From positions 62,001-126,000 of the forward strand of contig NZ_VICC01000002.1 in the NCBI RefSeq assembly GCF_006546825.1: DNA of 64,000 nucleotides. The letters run 5' to 3'. A model generated the notes under the pieces. That model was not told the DNA's origin. It searched no databases and was given only the letters and a program-made list of their open reading frames with translations. Source of the stretch: Actinomyces oris. Its GTDB lineage: Bacteria > Actinomycetota > Actinomycetes > Actinomycetales > Actinomycetaceae. A program made the translations under genes and the position numbers. Below, piece after piece: positions 17,141 through 26,863 of this stretch. Each line of letters starts with the position of its first letter. Within the stretch, counting starts at the first letter, position 1.

Positions 17141-17956
17141 TTATCGCGGAACTCCAATGCCTGCCAGACGTCCAGTCACTCCGTCACGGCGGTAGGAGAA
17201 GAAGCGAGGGTCCTCGTAGGTGCACCACTGACCAGCGCTGATGTGACCAACACCGGCGCGCTCGAGCTGGGCGAGGACCCCTGCCGCAACGTCAAGGCCG
17301 GGCGTCCCCCACGATGTGCGCGAGGCGCACGCCGGTTCGCGCTGCGCGGACAGGGCAAGCATCTCCTCGGGGACCTCGTAGCAGGAACCGCAGATCGACG
17401 GCCCCACGGCGGCCCACAGATCCACCGGTTCCACTCCGCTGCGCCGAAGGAAGTCGATGGTGGCGGGGACGACGCCGTCGAGCATGCCTCGCCGACCGGC
17501 GTGCACGGCGGCCGTCAGAGCTCCGTCCCGGGACGCGAGCAGGACGGGGACGCAGTCGGCCACGAGAACGCAGCAGCCTGCAGGAGCCCCGCCCGTCCGA
17601 GAGTCCAGGACGAGGGCGTCCGCAGTGGGAACGTCACCGGCCTGAGCCGTGGCCACGACGGCGGAGTGAACCTGGTTCATCCAGGCCAGGTGGCGCCCCT
17701 GCTCGAGCCCGAGCAGCTCCTCGAGCCGACGACGATGACAATGAACACGTTGCGAGTCGTCCCCGACGTGGAGCGCCAGGTTCCACCCGTCATATGCGGC
17801 CCCTTCCTCGCGCTCCGCACCCCGGTCCTGAGCGCCGCCACCCGGGGCCGAGACGGGACGGGTCCGCAGGCCGCGGGTGGTGAAGAACCCACGAGCCCGC
17901 GGACCCAGATCCACCTCGATCAGATCCGAGGCCTCAACGGCGGTGGTATCGCACAT
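17141..17956 (-). CDS. pgeF: PgeF/YlmD-type multicopper-oxidase-fold (laccase domain) protein
   Basis: Family member thought to remove wrongly incorporated residues from peptidoglycan precursors (PgeF) and also reported to act as a purine nucleoside enzyme. 271 residues. Zinc-site segments are visible: LAWMNQVHSAVV, CVLVADCVPVLL, AAVHAGRRGMLDGVV, and AVGPSICGSCYEVPEEM. ATG at 17956 lies 29 bases after the ftsZ stop, so it follows ftsZ in the same transcript, which is its standard location. A short Gly/Ala/Glu-rich insert near residues 35-50 is not in the family core. Confidence 0.9.
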   Translation of the reverse strand: MCDTTAVEASDLIEVDLGPRARGFFTTRGLRTRPVSAPGGGAQDRGAEREEGAAYDGWNLALHVGDDSQRVHCHRRRLEELLGLEQGRHLAWMNQVHSAVVATAQAGDVPTADALVLDSRTGGAPAGCCVLVADCVPVLLASRDGALTAAVHAGRRGMLDGVVPATIDFLRRSGVEPVDLWAAVGPSICGSCYEVPEEMLALSAQREPACASRTSWGTPGLDVAAGVLAQLERAGVGHISAGQWCTYEDPRFFSYRRDGVTGRLAGIGVPR

Positions 17957-17985
17957 GTTGCCGCGCCCCCGGACAGCGATGCCGC

Positions 17986-19320
17986 TCAGCGCAGGAAGTC
18001 GGGCAGGTCGATGCCGTCATCGTCGGCGTCGACCCCGATCACCTGAGGAACCTCAAGATCGGAGACCGAGTGCTGCTGCGCCGGCACCGAGCCGTAGGAG
18101 CCGTAGGACTCATCCACATAGGCCGGCATGCTTCCTGAGGAGAGGGCCTCAGCCGCACTGACCTCCGACAGGTGCGCCGCGGCCGCCGGGGAGGAGGAGG
18201 GCGGCGGAGCCAGCGGGACCGGACGAGTCACCGGGTTCTGGGCGGCATGGGCGCCACCACGAGGAGCCGGGGCCGGGGGCAGGTCGTCGACCGGGGAGGA
18301 GGGCACTGGCGGCACCGCGGCGGCGCGCGAGAGTCGAGTCATCGGGTCGGCCAGGCCACCAACGACCGGCTCGGAGTCGAAGCCGGCGGCGATGACCGTC
18401 ACCCGCACCTCGTCTCCCAGGGCACCGTCGACCACGTTTCCGACGATGATGTTGGCCTCGGGGTGGACGGCCTCGCGCACCAGGTTCGCGGCCTCGTTCA
18501 TCTCGAACAGACCCAGGTCGGAACCGCCCTGGAAGAAGAGCAGCACGCCGTGGGCGCCGTCGATCGAGGTCTCCAGCAGCGGCGAGGCGATGGCCTCCTC
18601 GGTGGCCGTGATCGCGCGCCCCTCACCGGTGGCCGAGCCGATACCCATGAGCGCGCTGCCGGCGCCCTGCATGACGGACTTGACGTCGTTGAAGTCGACG
18701 TTGATGAGACCGGGGGTCGTGATGAGCTCGGTAATGCCCTGGACACCCTGAAGAAGAACCTGGTCGGCCTGCTTGAAGGCGTCAACGACGGAGATGTTCT
18801 TGTCGGCGATCTGCAGGAGGCGGTCATTGGGGATGACGATGAGGGTGTCGACTTCCTCGCGCAGCGCCTGGACGCCGTCCTCGGCCTGGGCCGAGCGGCG
18901 GCGTCCCTCGAAGGAGAAGGGACGGGTGACCACACCGATGGTCAGCGCGCCGATGCTCTTGGCCAGACGGGCGACGACGGGGGCTGCACCGGTGCCGGTA
19001 CCGCCTCCCTCGCCCGCGGTGACGAAGACCATGTCCGAGCCGTCGAGAGCCTCGCGGATCTCGGACTCGTGGTCCTCGGCGGCCTTGCGGCCGATCGCCG
19101 GGTCGGCCCCCGCTCCCAGCCCTCGAGTCAGGTCCCGCCCGACGTCGAGCTTGACGTCAGCGTCGGACATGAGCAGCGCCTGGGCGTCGGTGTTCACGGC
19201 GATGAACTCCACGCCACGCAGATCGGCCTCGATCATGCGGTTGACGGCGTTGACACCGCCGCCGCCGACACCGACGACCTTGATCTCTGCCTGGTAGTGC
19301 TGTGAGTCGTCCACAGCCAT
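17986..19320 (-). CDS. ftsZ: Cell division GTPase FtsZ
   Basis: Tubulin homologue that polymerises into the Z ring. 444 residues from ATG 19320. GTP-binding segments: [16 protein letters not shown], the tubulin signature [22 protein letters not shown], and [10 protein letters not shown] (T7 loop). After the globular part (to about 320) there is a Pro/Ala/Ser linker, then the conserved C-terminal peptide GIDLPDFLR that binds SepF. The start is uncertain: ATG 19320 fits the family best, ATG 19359 has a better ribosome site (AGAGGG), and TTG 19386 is unlikely. Confidence 0.97.
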   Translation of the reverse strand: MAVDDSQHYQAEIKVVGVGGGGVNAVNRMIEADLRGVEFIAVNTDAQALLMSDADVKLDVGRDLTRGLGAGADPAIGRKAAEDHESEIREALDGSDMVFVTAGEGGGTGTGAAPVVARLAKSIGALTIGVVTRPFSFEGRRRSAQAEDGVQALREEVDTLIVIPNDRLLQIADKNISVVDAFKQADQVLLQGVQGITELITTPGLINVDFNDVKSVMQGAGSALMGIGSATGEGRAITATEEAIASPLLETSIDGAHGVLLFFQGGSDLGLFEMNEAANLVREAVHPEANIIVGNVVDGALGDEVRVTVIAAGFDSEPVVGGLADPMTRLSRAAAVPPVPSSPVDDLPPAPAPRGGAHAAQNPVTRPVPLAPPPSSSPAAAAHLSEVSAAEALSSGSMPAYVDESYGSYGSVPAQQHSVSDLEVPQVIGVDADDDGIDLPDFLR

Positions 19321-19359
19321 GCTCTCGACCACTGGCGTCCCCTCCGCGAGTTTCGTCAT

Positions 19360-19626
19360 GAGCCCTCTGACGAGGACTCCCCTCAAACCTCAACCTCAAG
19401 TTAAGGTCAATACTTATGTCATTCTCTGAACGACGGGCTTAACGCTATGAGACATCCAGGACGTCGCATCGCATTGAAGCCCGGCGTGTTCGTGTGCAGT
19501 TGCCTGCGGATTCCCTGCTATATCACTGCAATTTACCTGCGATGAACCTGAAGGTTTACGGGGGCATGCTGCTGCGTGCCCCGCTGTTCCTGGAGATGCC
19601 GCGCAGCGTCGGAGCGCAGCAGCCGT
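19360..19626 (-). promoter_or_regulatory. ftsQ-ftsZ intergenic region with ftsZ promoter and TTGAGG repeats
   Basis: The largest gap inside the division cluster. On the minus strand three TTGAGG copies occur (19399-19394, 19393-19388 and 19386-19381), preceded by CTTAACT. An AT-richer stretch near 19400-19460 (ataagtattgacctta; gcgttaagcc) could carry promoter elements. A separate ftsZ promoter here is expected, since FtsZ is needed in far larger amounts than the Mur enzymes. The exact start site cannot be fixed by eye. Confidence 0.55.
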
Positions 19627-20865
19627 TCAGGACGTCGGCGATGGTGCCACGGGGGTCGCACCGGCGCTGTCAGCGGATCGTGTGGTGGGGCGATGCGGCG
19701 AGGAGACGTCGTAGATGGAGGCGGTGGTGGTCATGAGAGTCGCCAGGACGCGTGCCTTGAGCGCGTTGTCCTGGTTGTTGCCCCAGACCACGCTGGCCCC
19801 GCTGGACAGGGTCAGTGTGACCTGCCCCGCTTCAGTGGCGCTGCCGCTGCTCACCTGGGCCAGGGTCTCCGGCGTGAGGGAACCCACCACCTGGGTGACG
19901 GCGGCGACCTGCTTGGCGGAGATTCTCTGTGGCCCCGATGCCTGCGCGGCCGGATCGGGCACGATGTTCACCAAGCCCGACGGCGGCTCGGAGACCCGCT
20001 CGAGGACCACGGCCTCGTTGTCGAGGACCTGGTAGCCGTCCGAGTCCTGCACGGTGGCCACCGGCACGCGCATGGTCAGGTGCACCCGCAGCCCGTGGGG
20101 CCAGGCCCTGGTCACCTGCGCCCGGCGCACCCGGACCAGCTTGTCACTGACCTGGGTGGAGAGCCGGCCGGTGTCGAGCCGCAGCAACGAGTCGCCCTCG
20201 TAGGCGGCCAGAACCTCGCGGACCTGCTGGTCTGAGACGCTGCCGTCCGAACCCGCCACGGAGATCCTCCGGGCCTGCAGACCCAGGAGGGGTGAGAAGG
20301 CCAGGGCCCAGACCGCCACGACGATGGCGACCACCACGACGGCGGCCCTCACCGCCCGTCGCAGCCGCAACCGGCGCACGGCGGCCTGACGCTCCTTGAG
20401 CCGATCGGCCAGTCCCGTGGAGACGACCCGGTCGTCTCCACGGGAAAGAGCCACCTGCCTGCGGCCGAAGACGGTCAGCTCGGTGCTCGCCGCCGCGTCG
20501 GGGCTGGAGGACTCCTGGCGGAGGCTGGTGCGGCCGGCGCCCTCGCCACCGCGCCGCGGAGCCGGCGAGGAGCTGGACGCGCCCCTCGACGTCGACGGAC
20601 GCCTGGGTCGCGAGGCCGACCCGGCGCCACCGCTCGGCTCCTTGGGGGTCCTGGGGGCCGAAGCGCTCCGGGGCCGCTTGGCGGGGGCCGCCGGCCCGGC
20701 CTGCTCGGTACCGTGATGCGCCGACGGGGCGCTCGGCGCGGATGGTCCCTGCGCCGAGCGGGAAGGACGCGGACGCCTGGGGCCGGAGCGGCGCGGCGGG
20801 ATGCTGGCCGGGGCGTCCTGAGCGCGGTTGGAGCGCTCGGGGCGGGGGGCCGAGGGCTTCCTCAT
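19627..20865 (-). CDS. ftsQ: Cell division protein FtsQ/DivIB
   Basis: Bitopic divisome protein linking FtsB/FtsL with FtsI and FtsW. 412 residues, longer than usual because of a cytosolic N-terminal tail of about 175 residues rich in Pro, Ser, Arg and Ala. One membrane span is at about 178-200 (AVVVVAIVVAVWALAF), followed by the POTRA domain (LQARRISVAGSDGSVSDQQV, GDSLLRLDTGRLS) and the beta domain (WPHGLRVHLTMRVPVA, VLDNEAVVL). The start overlaps the murC stop as ATGA. The low-complexity tail may be less conserved between strains. Confidence 0.92.
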   Translation of the reverse strand: MRKPSAPRPERSNRAQDAPASIPPRRSGPRRPRPSRSAQGPSAPSAPSAHHGTEQAGPAAPAKRPRSASAPRTPKEPSGGAGSASRPRRPSTSRGASSSSPAPRRGGEGAGRTSLRQESSSPDAAASTELTVFGRRQVALSRGDDRVVSTGLADRLKERQAAVRRLRLRRAVRAAVVVVAIVVAVWALAFSPLLGLQARRISVAGSDGSVSDQQVREVLAAYEGDSLLRLDTGRLSTQVSDKLVRVRRAQVTRAWPHGLRVHLTMRVPVATVQDSDGYQVLDNEAVVLERVSEPPSGLVNIVPDPAAQASGPQRISAKQVAAVTQVVGSLTPETLAQVSSGSATEAGQVTLTLSSGASVVWGNNQDNALKARVLATLMTTTASIYDVSSPHRPTTRSADSAGATPVAPSPTS

Positions 20866-22436
20866 GCCCGCTCGTCCCGGTCCGCGGGCGAGGGGGCTGC
20901 ACCGCCCTCGCGTGCCGCCAGGTCGCCCAGTACCGTGCCGGCGAGTTCGGTGACGTCTCCGGCACCGACTGTCAGCAGCAGGTCGCCAGGGCGCGCCAAG
21001 TCGGCCACCGCGTGGGCGGCATCGAGGCGCTCGGCGACGAACCTGGCGGTGCCACCGGGGACGCGCTGGGCGACCGTGTCCCCGGTGATGTCGGGGAAGT
21101 CCGCCTGAGTCTCCCTGGCGGGGTAGACGTCGGTGACGACAACGGCGTCGGCCAGGGCCAGCGCCTGTCCGAAGCGGTCGGCGAAGGCCCGGGTGCGGGA
21201 GAACAGGTGCGGCTGGAACAGGACCAGGACCCGACCGCCGCGCTCCTGGGCCACGCCCCGCGCCGTGCGCAGCAGTGCCTCGATCTCCGTGGGGTGGTGG
21301 GCGTAGTCGTCGATGACGCGCACACCGTCGGCCTCGCCCCGGTCCTCGAAGCGCCGACCCGTCCCCCCGAATGCACCCAGTGCCCGGGCCATCAGGGCCG
21401 GTTCGACGCCGAGCTCGATGCCCGCGGCCCAGGCTCCGGCGGCGTCGAGGGCCACGTGGTCCCCGGGTACGGCCAGCACCAGCTCGACCGGACCGTGATG
21501 CGGCTCCTCGCCCGTGCCGCCGGCGGGCTCGCTGCCGGTCGCCGTGGTGAGGGTCAGCAGTCCCCGAGTGGATGAGGCCCCCCGTTCCTGGATGTCCAGG
21601 TGGACGTGCCCCTCCCCCACGAGTACTCCGCCGGGGAGGGTGTCGGGGCCTGCGAAGGAGTAGGTGACGACACGCAGGCCCTCGGCGGCAGCGGACTGCG
21701 CCAGGCGCAGTGCGCCGGCGTCGGCGGCGCAGGCGACCAGCAGGCCCCCGGGCACCAGCCGGTGAGCGAAGTCGACGAATGCCGTCTCGAAGGCCTCCGC
21801 GGTGCCGTAGCTGTCGAGGTGGTCGGGCTCGACGTTGGTGACGATCTCCACACGCGGGGTGTAGTTGAGGAAGGATCGGTCGGACTCATCGGCCTCGGCG
21901 ACCAGGGCGGGGCCGCTGCCCAGGTGGGCCCCGGTACCCAGGGCCCGCACAACCCCGCCGATGGCGAAGGAGGGGTCGGCTCCGGCCTCCGTGAGGGCCT
22001 CGGCGAGCATGCCCGAGGTCGTGGTCTTGCCGTGCGCACCCGCCACGGCGACGAAGTCCAGGCCCCGAGCGGCCAGCGCCAGCGCCTGGGACCGGTGGAT
22101 GACGTCCTGGCCCCGCCGGCGAGCCTCGGCGAGCTCGGGGTTGGTCTCCTTGATCGCGGTGGAGACCACAACAGTGCTCCGCTCGGGCACATTCGCGGCG
22201 TCGTGCCCCAGGTGGGTCGTGATGCCCAGATCGGCCAGGTGGTCGAAGGCGGGACCCCCGTGGGCGTCGGAGCCGGAGACCTGGGCGCCGCGGGCCGCGA
22301 GCAGCTGAGCGACCACGCTCATCCCCGCTCCCCCGATGCCGATGAGGTGGAAGGCCCGGTCTGCCAGAGTGCAGTGGTCACCGTCGGTCGATCGGTGCGA
22401 CGTGTGGGAGGCGTCCTGGGATGTTGTGGCGGTCAT
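20862..22436 (-). CDS. murC: UDP-N-acetylmuramate--L-alanine ligase
   Basis: Adds the first amino acid to UDP-MurNAc in cytosolic peptidoglycan precursor synthesis. 524 residues. Rossmann-like start HLIGIGGAGMSVVAQLL (about 31-47), ATP loop VAGAHGKTTTSGMLAE, EADESDRSFL, NVEPDHLDSYG, and the C-terminal ligase domain with DDYAHHPTEIEALL and LFQPHLFSRT. An insert of about 30 residues (ATGSEPAGGTGEEPHHG) precedes the central-domain end. Starts and stops overlap murG and ftsQ by 4 bases each (ATGA), indicating coupled translation. Confidence 0.97.
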   Translation of the reverse strand: MTATTSQDASHTSHRSTDGDHCTLADRAFHLIGIGGAGMSVVAQLLAARGAQVSGSDAHGGPAFDHLADLGITTHLGHDAANVPERSTVVVSTAIKETNPELAEARRRGQDVIHRSQALALAARGLDFVAVAGAHGKTTTSGMLAEALTEAGADPSFAIGGVVRALGTGAHLGSGPALVAEADESDRSFLNYTPRVEIVTNVEPDHLDSYGTAEAFETAFVDFAHRLVPGGLLVACAADAGALRLAQSAAAEGLRVVTYSFAGPDTLPGGVLVGEGHVHLDIQERGASSTRGLLTLTTATGSEPAGGTGEEPHHGPVELVLAVPGDHVALDAAGAWAAGIELGVEPALMARALGAFGGTGRRFEDRGEADGVRVIDDYAHHPTEIEALLRTARGVAQERGGRVLVLFQPHLFSRTRAFADRFGQALALADAVVVTDVYPARETQADFPDITGDTVAQRVPGGTARFVAERLDAAHAVADLARPGDLLLTVGAGDVTELAGTVLGDLAAREGGAAPSPADRDERA

Positions 22437-23692
22437 GCCGCATTCTCCTCGTCAGTGGGAGTGTCGTCGATGGAGGCGCACTGCCGGATGAGGGCGGCCA
22501 GGCGGGCCGCCGCATCCTGGACGCCGGTGGAGGCCGCAGCCCGGGCCATGGCGGCCTGTCGCTCAGGGTCGGAGATGAGCATGGCGAAGTCAAGGATGTC
22601 CGAGGGCTTGAGCTCGGCGTCGAGCACCATGCGCCCGCCTCCGGAGGCCAGGACGTCAGCGGCGTTGAGACGCTGCTCGCCGTTGCCGATCGGCAAGGGG
22701 ACGTAGAGCGCTGGAAGCCCCAGGGCCGTGATCTCTGCGACGGTACCGGCACCGGAGCGGCACAAGACCCCGTCGGCGCAGGCATAGGCCTGTTCCATCG
22801 TGGTCAGGTAGTCGAGCACGTGGTACCGCTCAGCGAGGTCCTGCGCAGCACCCGAGGCCACTGCCGCCTCGAGGGCGGCGCGCACCGGGGCGTCCTTGTC
22901 CTTACCGGTCAGGTGCAGCACCTGCAGGCCGGTTGGCAGGGAGTGCAGAGACTCGCTCAGGACCTCGTTGAGGTGCTGGGCCCCCAGAGATCCGCCCGTC
23001 ACCAGCAGCGTGGGCAGGTCGGGGTCAAGTCCCAGCGCCTGAGCGCCCTCGACGCGGGCCTGGCGGGTCCCCTCGTCCGTGGCACGCTGCGCGACCAGGG
23101 TGGCGATGGCCGGGCGCAGCGGCAGTCCTGTGACCTCGGTGCAGCCCTTGGAGGCCTTGAGACGGGTCGAGGCGAAGGTCAGGGCGACGGCCTGGGCCCA
23201 GGAGGCGCCCAGCCGGTTGGCCAGGCCTGGGCGGGCGTTCTGCTCATGGATGACGACCGGAACCCCGGCCTTCCTGGCGGCCAGGTAGGCGGGGGTCGAC
23301 ACGTAGCCGCCGAAGCCGACGACGACGTCGGCCTTGACCCTCTCAATGGCCTCAGTAGCCGCGCTGATCGCCTTGCCCAGCCGGTGCGGCAGACGCAGCA
23401 GGTCACCGCTGGGGCGCCGCGGCAGAGGGACTCTGGGGACCAGGGCCAGCTCCAGGCCGGCCTCGGGCACGAGCCGCTTCTCCAGTCCCTCGGCGGTCCC
23501 CAGGACGAGAATCTGCGTGCCGGGGTCACCGCCCAGGGCCGGGTCCCGCAGGGCCGCAGCCGTGGCCAGCAACGGGTTGACGTGGCCGGCGGTGCCCCCG
23601 CCGGCCAGCAGCACCCGCAACGGCCGGGGCCGCTCCGAGCCGCTGGGACGCTCCTGCTGGGGCGAGCCTGCGCTCTCACTTGTCTCGGGCAC
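22433..23692 (-). CDS. murG: UDP-GlcNAc:lipid I GlcNAc transferase MurG
   Basis: Peripheral membrane glycosyltransferase that turns lipid I into lipid II. 419 residues. LLAGGGTAGHVNPLLATA is the N-domain glycine loop; GFGGYVSTPAYLAA, VIHEQNARPGLANR, TGGSLGAQHLNE and CRSGAGTVAEI are the usual blocks, with nucleotide binding in the C-domain. A 28-residue Ser/Glu/Pro leader precedes the core. GTG at 23692 is firmly supported by AGGAGG 5 bases upstream. It overlaps the ftsW end by 17 bases and the murC start by 4. Confidence 0.96.
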   Translation of the reverse strand: MPETSESAGSPQQERPSGSERPRPLRVLLAGGGTAGHVNPLLATAAALRDPALGGDPGTQILVLGTAEGLEKRLVPEAGLELALVPRVPLPRRPSGDLLRLPHRLGKAISAATEAIERVKADVVVGFGGYVSTPAYLAARKAGVPVVIHEQNARPGLANRLGASWAQAVALTFASTRLKASKGCTEVTGLPLRPAIATLVAQRATDEGTRQARVEGAQALGLDPDLPTLLVTGGSLGAQHLNEVLSESLHSLPTGLQVLHLTGKDKDAPVRAALEAAVASGAAQDLAERYHVLDYLTTMEQAYACADGVLCRSGAGTVAEITALGLPALYVPLPIGNGEQRLNAADVLASGGGRMVLDAELKPSDILDFAMLISDPERQAAMARAAASTGVQDAAARLAALIRQCASIDDTPTDEENAA

Positions 23693-25205
23693 GGTTCCTC
23701 CTAGGGACAATGACTGCCAGGGAACGACGCAGCGCCCCGGGACTCGTGGACAGGGCCTCCTGCGCACCGGGTTCGTGGCGCGCGAAGGCCAGAAGCACCC
23801 CGATGGCCAGGAGGACCGACACCAGTGCGGTGCCTCCACGGCTGACGAGGGGAAGCGGGACGCCCAGCACCGGCAGCGCACCGGTGACGACCCCCATGTT
23901 GATGATCGCCTGCCCCACGATCCACGCACCGATGGCCGAGGTCGTGGCCACGACGTACAGGGAGGTGTGGCGTCTCATGAGCCGCAGGCAGCAGGCGCCG
24001 ATGACGGCGAACAGGGCGATGACGACGAGGGTGCCCACCAGCCCGAACTCCTCGCCGAGCACAGCGAAGATGTAGTCGGAGTCCGCCTGGGTGAGGTAGC
24101 CCCACTTCTGGCGCGACGATCCCGGCCCCACGCCGAGCCAGCCCCCGGTTCCCAGCGCCCACATCCCGTGCTTGGGCTGGTAGCCCACCCCCATGGGGTC
24201 TGCGCCCTCGGGATGGATCCAGGCGGTGATCCGGGCGCGGCGGTTGGCACTGAGCATGGAGGCGGCCGCGAACATGACGATGCCGCCGGCCCCCAGGAAG
24301 GCGAACCAGCGCTTGCGCATTCCGCCCACCCACAGGGCCCCGGCGACGATGACGACCAGGATGATGACGGTTCCCAGATCCTGTCCGCCCAGGACGCTCG
24401 CGATCGCGACTCCGACACCGCCCCAGCCCGCCACCCACGCCCGGTCCCGGGGGCGCTTGTTCGCGTACCAGGTCACCAGGGTGCCCAGAACCAGGGCGAG
24501 GGCCACCTTGATGAACTCCGAGGGCTGGGCGGTACCGACCCCCGGGACCTGGATCCAGTTGCGGTTACCGTAGACGTTGACGCCCACGGGTGTGAACACC
24601 AGGCACTGCAGGGCGATCGTCAGCACCAGGAGCCCCCAGGCCATCCTGGGGAACCAGGACAGCGGTATGCGGGAGACCCCCACCATGCCCAGCGTCCCCA
24701 CCGCGGCGAAGATGAGGTACTTGGCGAAGTCGGTGAAGGCGTTGCCACCGTTGGCGGCCACGGTCACCGACTGCACGGAGAAGACCATGATGAGCCCGAA
24801 GGTCTCCAGCACCAGGGTGGACACGAGCAGGCAGTAGTAGGTCAGAGTCACCTGCTCGGCGCTCTGGGTGGAGTCGGACCCGCCGGAGGGACGCCGACGA
24901 CGCTCCTTAGGGGTGCCCTCGGGCTGAGGGCCCCCGCCGTCCCAAGGTCGTGAGAGCCGCTCGCCCCAGCGCGTCAAGCGCTTGCGCCAGACGTCACCCA
25001 GGCGACTGCCCGCTCCCGTGGGCCGGGAGCCGGAGGGCTTCCTGGTCTGTTTGGACGCCGTGGCAGCACCCTTCCCGGGGGCGGCCCGCTCCGGCTTGCG
25101 GCCGGCACCGGCCCCCCGCGACGAACCTCCGGGGGCTCGCGAGGAGCCTGACGAGGAGGAGGTCGACGAGCGGGCGTTGGTGGCCGAGGTGGACCCGGTC
25201 TTCAC
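23676..25205 (-). CDS. ftsW: FtsW, SEDS-family septal peptidoglycan polymerase
   Basis: Integral membrane glycosyltransferase that works with FtsI at the septum. 509 residues: about 115 cytosolic residues rich in Ser, Gly and Arg, then about ten membrane spans. Family blocks are GNRNWIQVPGVGTAQPSEFI, the extracellular loop with SRQKWGYLTQADSDYIFA and VLGEEFGLVG, and GVPLPLVSRGGTALV. GTG at 25205 has AGGAG 5 bases upstream and overlaps the murD stop as GTGA. FtsW rather than RodA is chosen because of its place in the division cluster. Confidence 0.95.
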   Translation of the reverse strand: MKTGSTSATNARSSTSSSSGSSRAPGGSSRGAGAGRKPERAAPGKGAATASKQTRKPSGSRPTGAGSRLGDVWRKRLTRWGERLSRPWDGGGPQPEGTPKERRRRPSGGSDSTQSAEQVTLTYYCLLVSTLVLETFGLIMVFSVQSVTVAANGGNAFTDFAKYLIFAAVGTLGMVGVSRIPLSWFPRMAWGLLVLTIALQCLVFTPVGVNVYGNRNWIQVPGVGTAQPSEFIKVALALVLGTLVTWYANKRPRDRAWVAGWGGVGVAIASVLGGQDLGTVIILVVIVAGALWVGGMRKRWFAFLGAGGIVMFAAASMLSANRRARITAWIHPEGADPMGVGYQPKHGMWALGTGGWLGVGPGSSRQKWGYLTQADSDYIFAVLGEEFGLVGTLVVIALFAVIGACCLRLMRRHTSLYVVATTSAIGAWIVGQAIINMGVVTGALPVLGVPLPLVSRGGTALVSVLLAIGVLLAFARHEPGAQEALSTSPGALRRSLAVIVPRRNRARDK

Positions 25206-26761
25206 AGCTGCTCCTGGTCGCCGGAGACATCCGCGTCCCGGGTGCCATCGCCTCGGGTGTAGGCCTGGGCGCAGGCGGCGAAGAGGTCGCCGCGCTGGGC
25301 GTAGGACGTGAACTGGTCCCAGGAGGCGCAGGCCGGGGCCAGCATGACGGTGTCGCCGCTGCGAGCCATGGCGCCGGCGGCTTCCACCGCGGCGGCGCTC
25401 ACCTGCTCGGCACTGCCGTCGCTGACGCGGGTGACGGGCAGGCCGGGGGCCTCCCGCTCCAGGGCCGCCAGGATGTCGTTCTGGTCCTTGCCGATGACAA
25501 CGGCGCCGCGCAGGTGGGGGCGCACCGTGCGGACCAGGTTGAAGAACTGGGCGCCCTTGGTGTCGCCGCCGCAGATCCACACTCCGGTCCTCTGCGGCAG
25601 GGAGGTCAGTGCGGCCTCGGCGGAGTGCGGGTTGGTGGCCTTCGAGTCGTCAACCCAGGTGACGCCCTCCGCCTCGGCGACGGTGACGATCCGGTGGGCT
25701 CCGGGGCTGTAGGCGCGCAGTCCGGCGGCGACCGACTCCGGGTCGGCTCCGGCCGCACGGGCCAGCGCGGCGGCCGCCAGGGCGTCGGCCAGCAGGTGCG
25801 CGGGCAGGTTCTGGGCACGCCGCCCGGGGGCCAGGTGCGCCAGGTCGGCGGTGGTGGCCAGCTCGATGCCGCTGGAGCGCCGCTCGGCGTGAAAGGCGCG
25901 GTCGACCAGCAGGTCCTCAACCATGCCGACCTGTCCCAACCCCGGCGCGGCCAGGGTGAAGCCGACGGCTCGGCAGCCCTCGACGACGTCGGCCTGGCGG
26001 ACCATGTCCTCGGTGGCTGCGTCGGCGAGGTTGTAGACGGCGGCGAGCCGGGTGCGGGAGTAGACGCGGGCCTTGTCCTGAGCGTAGGCCTCCAGGCCCC
26101 CGTGCCAGTCGAGGTGGTCGGCGGCCAGGTTGAGGCAGGCCGAGGCCAGGGGCGCCAGGGTTCTGGTGGTGTGCAGCTGGAAGCTGGACAGCTCTACGGC
26201 CAGGGCGTCGGCACTGCCGGCCAGCACCGCCTCAATGACGGGGGTGCCGATGTTGCCCACGGCCGGAGCCGTGAGCCCCTGGGCCTCAAGGATCGCCGAG
26301 AGCATGCTGACCGTGGTGGTCTTGCCGTCCGTTCCGGTCAGAGTCAGCCAAGGCACGTGCGGACGCGCTGAGTCCTGCTGAATCCTCCAGGCCAGCTCGA
26401 CCTCGCTCCAGGTCTCGATACCCGCCGCCGCAGCGCCTCGCAGGACCGGCCCGGTGGCCGGGACCCCGGGTGAGACGACGAGGAGCCTGGCCGGGGACTG
26501 CGCCAGGGCGGCCGCGGTCGCCTCGGCGTCGGCAACCGTGGTGGAGGCCACGGGGGTCTGCAGCATCTCGACGGAGGACTCGCGGCTGTCGAAGACGTGG
26601 ATGCGGGCACCCAGCGTGGCCAGGGCGTCGACAACGGCGCGCCCGGTGCGCCCCAGGCCGACGACGGCCACGTGGGCGCCGTCGAGCTGGTCGCTCAGGG
26701 ACCCGCCGGGGCCGGTGACGGCGCTGGACGGTTCACCGGGGACTTCAGTCAGGCTGGTCAC
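25202..26761 (-). CDS. murD: UDP-N-acetylmuramoyl-L-alanine--D-glutamate ligase
   Basis: Adds D-glutamate to UDP-MurNAc-L-Ala. 519 residues, slightly longer than the usual 450-490. VAVVGLGRTGRAVVDAL opens the UDP-binding domain; LTGTDGKTTTVSML is the ATP loop; VELSSFQLHTT and NLAADHLDWHG identify the D-Glu ligase; DDSKATNPHSAEAAL and ICGGDTKGA close it. The start is GTG at 26761, with AGGAG somewhat far upstream (about 13 bases). The 102-base gap to mraY is the longest inside the mraY-ftsQ stretch. Confidence 0.96.
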   Translation of the reverse strand: MTSLTEVPGEPSSAVTGPGGSLSDQLDGAHVAVVGLGRTGRAVVDALATLGARIHVFDSRESSVEMLQTPVASTTVADAEATAAALAQSPARLLVVSPGVPATGPVLRGAAAAGIETWSEVELAWRIQQDSARPHVPWLTLTGTDGKTTTVSMLSAILEAQGLTAPAVGNIGTPVIEAVLAGSADALAVELSSFQLHTTRTLAPLASACLNLAADHLDWHGGLEAYAQDKARVYSRTRLAAVYNLADAATEDMVRQADVVEGCRAVGFTLAAPGLGQVGMVEDLLVDRAFHAERRSSGIELATTADLAHLAPGRRAQNLPAHLLADALAAAALARAAGADPESVAAGLRAYSPGAHRIVTVAEAEGVTWVDDSKATNPHSAEAALTSLPQRTGVWICGGDTKGAQFFNLVRTVRPHLRGAVVIGKDQNDILAALEREAPGLPVTRVSDGSAEQVSAAAVEAAGAMARSGDTVMLAPACASWDQFTSYAQRGDLFAACAQAYTRGDGTRDADVSGDQEQL

Positions 26762-26863
26762 GGTGCGGGCTCACGCTCCTGGTTCCTCACTTCTCCTGAC
26801 GGAGCTTCCGGTAGGAGAAGACTGCTTCAATGGTTCGGGTCGCAGTGGCCCGGGCGTCCCGAC

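Noticed and set aside
25206-25580. N-terminal extension of the ftsW frame to 25580
   Set aside because: It overlaps murD out of frame; the GTG at 25205 has AGGAG and overlaps the murD stop as GTGA.
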